Origin: Virgisporangium aurantiacum
GTDB taxonomy: Bacteria > Actinomycetota > Actinomycetes > Mycobacteriales > Micromonosporaceae
NCBI RefSeq assembly: GCF_016863635.1
Contig: NZ_BOPG01000044.1
Coordinates: forward strand, 186,001-250,000
DNA: 64,000 nucleotides
Direction: 5' to 3'
Position numbers and translations under genes: made by a program. The first letter of the stretch is position 1. Every line of letters begins with the position of its first letter. Shown one piece after another: positions 45,828 through 52,791 of this stretch. Under the pieces are notes generated by a model that saw only the letters and a list, made by a program, of their open reading frames with translations, ran no database searches and had not been told where the DNA came from.

Positions 45828-46156
45828 CCGGTGATCCTGGCCCGCTTCGGCCGCAACCCGCCCAGGCCGGCCGGGTCAGTTCCACCCGCCGCCTTCTTCG
45901 GCCGCGTCCCGGCACCGGCCGCTGGGACCGGCTCGATGAGCTCGTCCATCGAGCAGTCGAGGATGTCCAACAGCGCCATCAGGATCTTCAGACTCAACCG
46001 CTCCGGCCGCTCGGTCACCAGCCGGAAGACCTGACTGGAGGACAACGTGATGTTCCGTTCGGCCAGCGGCCGGATCAGGTCCGTGGTCTGGAACATGCCA
46101 CGGTCGGCCATGATCCGACGCAGATGCCAGTGGTAGTCCAGCCTCTGAACCATCAA
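45824..46156 (-). CDS. Xre-family helix-turn-helix protein
   Basis: 110 aa. 'HLRRIMADRGMFQTTDLIRPLAERNITLSSSQVFRLVTERPERLSLKILMALLDILDCSMDELIE' spans a Cro/C1-type HTH (residues ~8-72), followed by a basic tail. It overlaps both neighbours by 4 nt (ATGA and GTGA). Likely a regulator or recombination-directionality factor of the nested element. Confidence 0.75.
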   Translation of the reverse strand: MMVQRLDYHWHLRRIMADRGMFQTTDLIRPLAERNITLSSSQVFRLVTERPERLSLKILMALLDILDCSMDELIEPVPAAGAGTRPKKAAGGTDPAGLGGLRPKRARITG

Positions 46157-47310
46157 CGGTCCTTCCCATCCGTGCCGGCCGGCCCCAGGACCGGCGCGAG
46201 TGCTTTGCGCAGGGCGGTGTTCATGAAGTCGTCGGACACGTGCGTGTAGATCGCCGTGGAGCTGTCACTCTCGTGTCCGACCTGGACCTGGATGAAGCGC
46301 CGATCTACGCCGTCCTCGGTGTTGTGGGTGACATACGAGTGACGCAGACTGTGCGGCGAAAGGGTTCTCGGCAGTCCCAACGCTTCCCGGTAGGACACGA
46401 ACCTCGCGTTGATCTCCGGTGGCTTGACCCGCCCGCCCCGTTCGGTCACCCACAACGCCGGATGGTCGGCAAACCCGAACCGTGGACGGACGTTCTCGAC
46501 ATAGTCGCTCACCGCCTCCACGGCCCACCCGAACACCGACAGCACGTTGCGCCGCCGGGGCGGTTGCCCGCGCTTGGCTTTGCCATAGCGCACGTGCAGC
46601 GACCCGAACCGCCCGAACTGCGGAGCAGCCGGATTTCGGCCCCAGTCCACGATGTCGAGCTTCGACGTCTCGGTGCGGCGCAGCCCCCAGCCATACATCA
46701 CCTTGAACAAGGTCGCGTCTCGATAGGCCGCCAACGCGCCCTTGCGCTTCCCTCGGAGCGCGCGGTCGACCTGGTCGTCTGCGTAGTCCAGAAACCGTTG
46801 CAGTTCCTTGCGGGTGAGCGGACGCCCTTCCGGGTCTCCTTCGTAGGCTTGAAGATGAGCGATCGAATTCCACTCGTGCACGATCGCCACGGGGTGCTCG
46901 CCCGGACCGAACTCCTCCTCACACGCCACCGCCCAGCCATACCGGCCGTCACAGAGAAACTCGCTGAAGATCCGCAGCGTCCCTTGGTAAGCGCGGACAG
47001 TCGCCGGCGCCAGATGCCGTTCCCCAGTCAGTGAAAGCGACCACTCGTCCACATGCGCGGGCGTCCACCGCCACGGGTACTCGTTCGTGAACACCTGGAA
47101 CTGACGTACCAGCCGCTCCCGTTCGGCGATCGTCTCCTCCCGAAGGCCCCGCGCAGTCTGCTGCGCCCGCCAACCCCGCAACATCGCCTCTACCATCGCG
47201 TCCTCCGGACGCAGCTGGATCACGCCCGACACCAACTCGAGGTGCGCTGCACCCGCCAAGTCGACCCGCCGCAACCGACCCTCCCCACGCCCGGATAGCG
47301 GGCAGATCAT
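46153..47310 (-). CDS. Tyrosine recombinase/integrase
   Basis: 385 aa. SAM-like N-terminal core-binding domain (residues ~40-130: 'REETIAERERLVRQFQVF', 'ATVRAYQGTLRIFSEFL') and catalytic domain with Arg in 'GWGLRRTETSKL', 'HSLRHSYVTHN' (HxxR), 'VGHESDSSTAIYTHVS' (His and nucleophilic Tyr). All catalytic positions are present, so it should be active. First gene of the three-gene operon; starts ATG 47310, 134 nt inside the element border. Confidence 0.88.
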   Translation of the reverse strand: MICPLSGRGEGRLRRVDLAGAAHLELVSGVIQLRPEDAMVEAMLRGWRAQQTARGLREETIAERERLVRQFQVFTNEYPWRWTPAHVDEWSLSLTGERHLAPATVRAYQGTLRIFSEFLCDGRYGWAVACEEEFGPGEHPVAIVHEWNSIAHLQAYEGDPEGRPLTRKELQRFLDYADDQVDRALRGKRKGALAAYRDATLFKVMYGWGLRRTETSKLDIVDWGRNPAAPQFGRFGSLHVRYGKAKRGQPPRRRNVLSVFGWAVEAVSDYVENVRPRFGFADHPALWVTERGGRVKPPEINARFVSYREALGLPRTLSPHSLRHSYVTHNTEDGVDRRFIQVQVGHESDSSTAIYTHVSDDFMNTALRKALAPVLGPAGTDGKDR

Positions 47311-47444
47311 GCATCAGATGGGATCGATGTGCCAAACGCGCAGGCCAACGCCATGCCCAATCGTCCGGCACGGTAGGGTCCACACCCCGTCCGCACCAAC
47401 CCACCAGCGACTCTCTCGCCCGTCTGATGCAATTCCCGAGGGTT

Positions 47445-48068
47445 GGCGTAGGCGCCTGCCCGGTCACGGCAGATCACCTCGACTCCGGGGTGCGCCTGTA
47501 GCCACGCGGCCAGCGTGCTGGCCTCCCGATCGGGCAGGATGTCGACCGGCTGGTGGGTGTCCATGTCGATGAGGACCGTGCCGTAGACGTGGCCTCGGCG
47601 GATCGCGAAATCGTCAACCCCGAGCACCCGCACCACCGCCTGCGGTCGCTCGGGAAGCCGGCGGACCAGCCGCAGGACCGTGTTCCGACTGATCAGCAGA
47701 CCCAGCCGGCCCGCCATCCGCGCCCCCGCCCGGCCTGCCAGGGCCAGCCCGATCGCCTCCAGCGCGTCCCGCAGGCCGCCGCTGTGACGCGCGTACGGCA
47801 CCGTCAGGCCCGCGACCTGCTCAGCGAACCGGCGCACCCGGCACGCCTGGTCCTGGCAGACGAATACCCGCACCCGCAGCACGAGCACCACCTGCCGACC
47901 ACCGACGGCCAGGTCAGCCAGGCGGCGCCGGTAGCGGCGGTGCACCCGCCGGCTACGACTCCCACACCCCGGACACGACCCCTCGCCGGCCTTCGGGCTC
48001 ACCCAGATCCGCAGCTCAACCGCACCGCTCTCGACCCGTTCGACGGTCACGTCGGCCAACTGCGGCAA
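47445..48068 (-). pseudogene. ISL3 transposase, N-terminal half
   Basis: About 208 codons of the transposase: N-terminal zinc finger ('CPGCGSRSRRVHRRYRRRL', 'CQDQACRVRRF'), HTH ('GRLGLLISRNTVLRLVRRLP') and the first catalytic Asp in 'LGVDDFAIRRGHVYGTVLID'. The match stops at 'CRDRAGAYA', where the nested element starts; the frame then runs on into foreign sequence until 47307. Start TTG 48068 or slightly upstream; the start lies inside the inverted repeat. Confidence 0.85.
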
Positions 48069-48179
48069 CAGCGTCTCAACGCAGCGATCATCGCACCGGC
48101 AGCACAGTACACAGTGGACAGTCAGCCACTACGACAGGGACCAACTTCGATCAACCAAAGTGGGCCAGATCCAGTTTTC
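48053..48179. repeat. Right 127-bp inverted repeat of ISL3 transposon
   Basis: Reverse complement of 42667-42793 with one mismatch. It includes the presumed transposase promoter and the first few codons. Confidence 0.85.
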
Positions 48180-48303
48180 ACGCGTCGTCGACAATCCGAT
48201 CGGGTGATGCCGCAGCGCCAGACTCGATCCTGGTTCACCTTCCGGCCAGTACGGCCGCACCACCCAGCGGCGGCCCGCACGTGCACGGTCGTAAGGTCTC
48301 TTC

Positions 48304-48747
48304 GTGACCATTCCTGGTAGCGCTCGGACCACGTCAGCCGTCGTCACGACCATGTACCGGACGATGGCTTCGGACGCTGCTGACGCGGATCGTCCAGCGC
48401 TTGGACCGCTGGATCTCGGCTGTCGGGTAAGAACACCCGGCAGCCCGCCACCGTACGACGTCCGGCCAGATCCCACCGGCATGGTTGGCACGCGCGTCAA
48501 ACCAGAGGGCATGAGCGCGTTCGACGACCCCTGGCAGATGCCTCCGAACCTCAAGCCCCACAGCCTCGGCGGCAACAGCGACCGCCCGGTATGGAACATG
48601 CCAGTCCCGAAGCTGCCACCGTCGCTGGACTTCGTCCAGTCCGGCAGATCCCATGGTGTCGTCGCGCCGATGGAACCCGTGCACATCGACGACTACCTGG
48701 AGGCGATCGCCAGCACCCGAGTGAGCTGGAGCGTCAGCCATGTCTAG
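48304..48747 (+). CDS. Small protein coupled to reverse transcriptase, Tse2/ART-like pattern
   Basis: Up to 147 aa (GTG 48304); internal starts at 48352, 48364 or 48511 are possible. The conserved-looking C-terminal ~95 residues read 'DPTGMVGTRVKPEGMSAFDDP', 'RPVWNMPVPKLPPSLDF', 'HGVVAPMEPVHIDDYLEAI'. The order DxxGxV / Pro-Gly-x-Ser-x-Phe / LPxxL / H-x-x-x-x-P-x-x-x-M-like / F-x-x-A-L-like resembles Tse2-type ADP-ribosyltransferase-fold toxins, by memory only. The stop overlaps the RT start by 8 nt, so the two are co-translated and probably one system. Confidence 0.5.
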   Translation: MTIPGSARTTSAVVTTMYRTMASDAADADRPALGPLDLGCRVRTPGSPPPYDVRPDPTGMVGTRVKPEGMSAFDDPWQMPPNLKPHSLGGNSDRPVWNMPVPKLPPSLDFVQSGRSHGVVAPMEPVHIDDYLEAIASTRVSWSVSHV

Positions 48748-50620
48748 CCCACTGCCCCTCATCCCAAACGCGTTGGACTCGCTCGACCGACGCCTTCAAG
48801 ATCGGGATGACATCGAGGGGATCCTGCAGATTCTGCGGATCTTGCAACGGCTCGGGCTCAGCCGTGAAGACCTCCAAGTGCGTCTGGAACGCACCCGTGC
48901 CGTCAACGACACCCAGCAGCGAGACCAGGTTGTCGAGGACAACTGCCTCCTCGCGTTGGACATCGTCCTCGGCTACGCCGGCGACATCTCGTTGCGCTGG
49001 GACGCGCGAGAGACAGCCCGACTGCTGATCCCACGGTGCTTGTCCGACGAGCAACTCCACGACGCGATCAGCCTCGCCCTCGCTCGCAGCGACATGCTGC
49101 CGCCACGCCGCAATGTCGTTCCTGTCGAGAACATCCAGACAGAACTGGGTCCCGTCCTGTCCGAGCGGCTTCGCAACTTCGAGCTGGCGCCGCAGCCGGC
49201 CAGCTTCTTCCGCGTACCCAAGGATCGCTTCGTCACCCGCCCAGCGGCACTGCTCGCACCCAACGACCGCGTGTGCTTCGAGGCACTCGCCGACATGATC
49301 GCACCGGTATTCGACAGCGCCGCCCCGTCCAACGTGATCTGGCCACGGACCCGGCAACACGTCGAGCACAGCTCGTTCGCTCAACGACCAGTGGACTGGG
49401 ACTACCCCTACATCGTCAGCGCCGACATCGAGCGCTTCTACGAGAACGTCGACCACGGACGCCTCGCGCTCGTCCTCGCCGGCGAACTGCGAGCCAACAG
49501 CGTCTTCACCAGAACCGTCGAAGCGCTTCTTGATTCCGTCATGTCAACCAACACCGGCCTGCCACAGGGGCCACCGGCGAGCGAAATCTTCGCATCGTGC
49601 TACCTGCTGCTGATCGACAAACACCTGATACAGCAGGGCATCGACTACGTGCGCTATATGGACGACTACAGATTCGGTGCGCACTCAGTACTCGACGCGC
49701 GCATCAAGCTGGAAGCGCTTGAATCGATGCTGCGTGATCTTGGCCTCAGCCTCAACGCCAGCAAGACCTGGCCGTACAAGGCCGAGACATACCGGGGATT
49801 CGTCGACGCCGGCCCGAGCGCGAGGGAACAATCACTTCAGCGTTGGTTTGACTCCATGGTGGAGCACCGTGTTCGTGAGGCCGACAACGCCGGCGAACTC
49901 GAAGGTGAACTGCGGTCCCTCGGTGTGGAAGACCAGGAAGTGTGGGACGCGCTCTACCACGGCACGATGTCGCTGGAAGAGATCATCGAAGATCTCCGTG
50001 GACGGCTGGACCAGGCTCGGGCGAACTCATTCGCAGCGCTCATCCCCTTCGAGGCGGCCAGACTTCGGCAGAAGATCGTCCGCAGGGACGAAGAGGACAG
50101 TCAGTCAAACCTCAACCATGCCTTCATCTATCTTGCCAGCGCCGAGGTGTGGATCGACTGGGCCGATGTCCGGGAGGTCATGCTGTGGTATCCCGCGCTC
50201 GCCCGCACCGTCGCCGCATATCTGACGGCCCTGGCTGCCAGGTACGAGGGTGACGTTCGAGCCGCGTTGGCCGACTGGCTCAGTCCGCAGTTCGACACCG
50301 ACTGGGTACAGTGCTGGGCTTGTTCTGTAGCTGAAGCCTCAGCCGGCCTTGTCGACGACACCATTGCCGCGCGACTGGTAGCTCTGTGTGCTGCTGGCGC
50401 GTCCGTTCCCCTGACGGCCGCCGAAGCTACGAGAGCACTGGCCGCGGCCCACCGCCTGGACCGAGCGTCATGGGAGTCTGCCCACAGCACACCGGCCGTC
50501 GAGTCTGAGCTCTACTTGGACACGAAGGCGAGTCCATCCGGGTACCCGTGGCTGTCCGACTCCGCGGGTGGACCGCCCACACTGGGCGAGGTCGCCGATA
50601 CCGACCAAACGGACAGCTAG
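48740..50620 (+). CDS. Reverse transcriptase, candidate defence-associated (DRT/UG-like)
   Basis: 626 aa. RT domain at residues ~120-370: 'VSADIERFYENVDHGRL' (motif A with catalytic Asp), 'GLPQGPPASEIFASCYLLLID' (motif B), 'VRYMDDYRFG' (catalytic YMDD) and 'LGLSLNASKTW' (motif D). The last ~250 residues are helical without a maturase, En or RNase H domain. This rules out a group II intron protein and fits the Abi/unknown-group RTs that act in phage defence. No retron-like repeat RNA was recognised upstream. The exact class cannot be assigned by eye. Confidence 0.8.
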   Translation: MSSPLPLIPNALDSLDRRLQDRDDIEGILQILRILQRLGLSREDLQVRLERTRAVNDTQQRDQVVEDNCLLALDIVLGYAGDISLRWDARETARLLIPRCLSDEQLHDAISLALARSDMLPPRRNVVPVENIQTELGPVLSERLRNFELAPQPASFFRVPKDRFVTRPAALLAPNDRVCFEALADMIAPVFDSAAPSNVIWPRTRQHVEHSSFAQRPVDWDYPYIVSADIERFYENVDHGRLALVLAGELRANSVFTRTVEALLDSVMSTNTGLPQGPPASEIFASCYLLLIDKHLIQQGIDYVRYMDDYRFGAHSVLDARIKLEALESMLRDLGLSLNASKTWPYKAETYRGFVDAGPSAREQSLQRWFDSMVEHRVREADNAGELEGELRSLGVEDQEVWDALYHGTMSLEEIIEDLRGRLDQARANSFAALIPFEAARLRQKIVRRDEEDSQSNLNHAFIYLASAEVWIDWADVREVMLWYPALARTVAAYLTALAARYEGDVRAALADWLSPQFDTDWVQCWACSVAEASAGLVDDTIAARLVALCAAGASVPLTAAEATRALAAAHRLDRASWESAHSTPAVESELYLDTKASPSGYPWLSDSAGGPPTLGEVADTDQTDS

Positions 50621-50748
50621 TGTTCTGGCCGGACCTCACCCTGGTTACCCGAGGGATATGGACAGAACTTCTGGCCAGGCGCTTGGCAGGCTCGACAGCC
50701 GAACTAGCTGGGTGACGGGTGACAGGGCGTGGATGGCGTGATGGTCGA

Positions 50749-51185
50749 GGTCACACCGGGCCGACGTGCGCCGGGCCGAAGTCGCCTGGCGTGGCGAAGG
50801 AGGCGGTGGCGTCGTCGTCGTTGAGGTGCAGGCCGACGATGAGCGTGTCACACAGCACGCCGCAGGGGTGCGTCCGAGTCACGCACGATCTGAGGGACTG
50901 CGTCCAGAATTGGCCAACCTGGTCGCGGGTCGGTCCGCCAGCGTCGTCGTCGACTCGCAGGAACAAGTTCGTCGCGGCGGCGACGAAGTTGGCGGGCCTC
51001 CTCGGCGATTTGCATGACCCGCCGGGACACCATCGCGCTGGCGAGCTTGTCGGCTTCGAAGTCGGCCAGGTACTTGTCGATCGCCGCGTCCTTTCGTCGC
51101 CAGCAGCCCGGCGATGGTGGCAAGTTCATGCTCGGTAGCGGTGCGGGGTGCCGCGGTAGGCGACGCGGGCGGCGGCGACCTCGAC
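50749..51185 (-). pseudogene. Decayed C-terminus of a large serine recombinase
   Basis: Closely similar in DNA sequence to the 3' end of the recombinase gene at 60266-61810 (e.g. shared 'CDTLIVGLHLNDD', 'TPGDFGPAHVGPV' versus 'TPGDYDPAHAGPV', 'EHELATIAGLLATK' versus 'EQELATVTGLLATK'). The similarity shifts between reading frames at least twice, and nothing corresponding to the catalytic domain remains. A relic of an earlier integration or rearrangement. Confidence 0.8.
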
Positions 51186-51247
51186 GCGGCCCGCGGCACG
51201 ACACTCGACGACCCGGCACCGCGACACCGCCGAACAACTCGGTTACG

Positions 51248-52648
51248 TCATGACAGCAACACACGACCTTCGACAGACGCCTGTGCCACCAACATACCCA
51301 GGGCCAGACGAGCCACTACGGGAACCACGACCGCGGAGCTGACCGGCGCGCCCGCGACGACGAAGACCTCCTTGCCGATCATGACCGCGTCGCCGACGTG
51401 CCCGGCGAGATTGACCGCTACTGGCTGCGACGTCCAACCCGACTCGGTGGCGATCAAAGCCGCCTGGAGATGGCGATCCCAGCCGGTCACCAGAACCCAG
51501 GTCTCGTTGAGGCGGACGAGTCCGTGGGGCCGCCCGACAGGTGTGACGATCCAGCTGAACTCGCCATTAGCGACATCGACGACGCAGCTGTTGCCGTTAC
51601 CGAGCACCAGGAAAGTGTGCCCGCGCATCCAACACGCGTTCGCACAACTCGCGGCCGGCAACTGGCACGAATACCGCTGGTCGGTGCCCAGGCTGGAGCC
51701 TGGAGCCACGAGGTGCCCGGGTTGGGTGCCGGGCCAGCCGGTCGTGCTGCGATCCAACAGCCACGGGGCTCCGTCGATTCCAAACACGATCATCGGCGTA
51801 CACGCGTAGCCGCCCGCGGCGACGTTGACCATGTCCGTGCCGCGCCGCATCACACCGCAGCGTCGCGCTACGAGCAGCGATCCAGCGTCCTCGACGAACG
51901 CGTTGCCCTCGCAGTCGGTCAACTCCAGACGGCGCCGTAGCCGAGACCGGAGACAATCGAATTCGACCACGCCGTCCTCGACGGTGATCAGCAGTCGACC
52001 GCCATGCGACGCGAGGCCCTTCAGCTCGGCACCGTATGCCAGCACGTCTGCGTCCAGGGCGTTCGGCGCCGCAACCGCCGCTGGGGTGAACCCCTCCGGC
52101 ACTCCGAGAGCGACGGGCACCTCGACCGGGCGCCGCGGACGCAGCAGCGCGTCCAGCGCGGCATGCTCGTGGCCGAAGACAGATATCGACCGGTTCGCCG
52201 CCGAGATCAGCACCTGGGCTGAGATCACACCGGCGAGCAGCGCCTCGATGTGGACGCGATCGAACAAAATGACATCCCTGGCAACCGCGGCACGACGCAA
52301 GGCGCTGTCATTGAACCCGGACCAGGACACCAGGATGCCCATGCTGCCGGGACGCCGCTCACTGAGCACGTCGTGGAGCTTGCGGACCGGATCAGCGTCG
52401 ATCGGCTCTGCTTCCCACTTCGCCTCCAGCAGATACCAGGTGCCGTCGTAGGCGAACGCAACGTCGACCTCACCACGCGGACCGCGCGCGTCAGCCTCGG
52501 CGTCAACGCCGTCCCGTTGCAGCACGTCGGCGATCAGCTGATTGAAACGCATCCCCCGCACCGACGTCGACATGCCACCGGCAAGCGCACGCAGGTCCGC
52601 GTACCGCTGAACCAGGCCGAGATCGGTGCCCACCTCGTTGAAGCGCAT
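51248..52648 (-). CDS. PD-(D/E)XK restriction-endonuclease-like protein with repeat C-terminus
   Basis: 466 aa. Residues ~30-150 form a Mrr-like nuclease: 'GMRFNQLIADVLQRDG', 'GPRGEVDVAFAYDGTWYLLEAKW' (catalytic D and ExK), 'GILVSWSGFNDSALRRAAVA'. Residues ~195-466 are beta-rich with loosely repeated blades ('GRLLITVEDGVVEFD', 'GHTFLVLGNGNSCVVDV', 'ETWVLVTGWDRHLQAALI'), reminiscent of a beta-propeller. It follows the NACHT gene on the same strand after a 143-nt gap. Start at ATG 52648 or GTG 52675. Confidence 0.7.
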   Translation of the reverse strand: MRFNEVGTDLGLVQRYADLRALAGGMSTSVRGMRFNQLIADVLQRDGVDAEADARGPRGEVDVAFAYDGTWYLLEAKWEAEPIDADPVRKLHDVLSERRPGSMGILVSWSGFNDSALRRAAVARDVILFDRVHIEALLAGVISAQVLISAANRSISVFGHEHAALDALLRPRRPVEVPVALGVPEGFTPAAVAAPNALDADVLAYGAELKGLASHGGRLLITVEDGVVEFDCLRSRLRRRLELTDCEGNAFVEDAGSLLVARRCGVMRRGTDMVNVAAGGYACTPMIVFGIDGAPWLLDRSTTGWPGTQPGHLVAPGSSLGTDQRYSCQLPAASCANACWMRGHTFLVLGNGNSCVVDVANGEFSWIVTPVGRPHGLVRLNETWVLVTGWDRHLQAALIATESGWTSQPVAVNLAGHVGDAVMIGKEVFVVAGAPVSSAVVVPVVARLALGMLVAQASVEGRVLLS

Positions 52649-52791
52649 CCTCGAATTATCCGGCCTACCGTGCACGGACTACCGCCGACGTGCCCGCGAC
52701 GGCCGGTGATGATGGCGGCCGGCGCGTGCCCCCATCTCCGGCACCGCGGACCCCTGCAGGCGCAGCCGCCAGCCGCCGGCCGACTGTTGTG

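Larger units (their letters stand above)
43788..47444. mobile_element. Three-gene tyrosine-recombinase element nested in ISL3 transposase
   Basis: 3657-bp insert exactly between transposase codons ('...RAGAYA' and 'DGARTGAP...'), so the host gene could be restored by precise removal. It encodes, in one minus-strand operon with 4-nt overlaps, a tyrosine recombinase, a Xre-type HTH protein and a zinc-ribbon/recombinase-like protein. No terminal inverted repeats or target duplication are visible at the junctions, in line with tyrosine-recombinase transposons such as Tn554, to which it is only analogous. Confidence 0.75.
42667..48179. mobile_element. ISL3-type transposon interrupted by a nested element
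   Basis: 5.5-kb unit bounded by 127-bp inverted repeats (42667-42793, 48053-48179). It encodes an ISL3-family transposase in two halves (47445-48068 and 42795-43787), which would join into one ~540-codon gene if 43788-47444 were removed. No 8-bp target duplication is visible at the outer borders. It separates gajAB from the reverse-transcriptase operon. Confidence 0.8.

Noticed and set aside
42660..48187. 8-bp target duplication of the ISL3 transposon
   Set aside because: Flanks cggcgccc and acgcgtcg do not match, nor do alternative borders a few bases inward.
48180..48303. Retron-type non-coding RNA upstream of the RT
   Set aside because: No inverted a1/a2 repeats or msr/msd-like stem recognised, and a coding gene directly precedes the RT.
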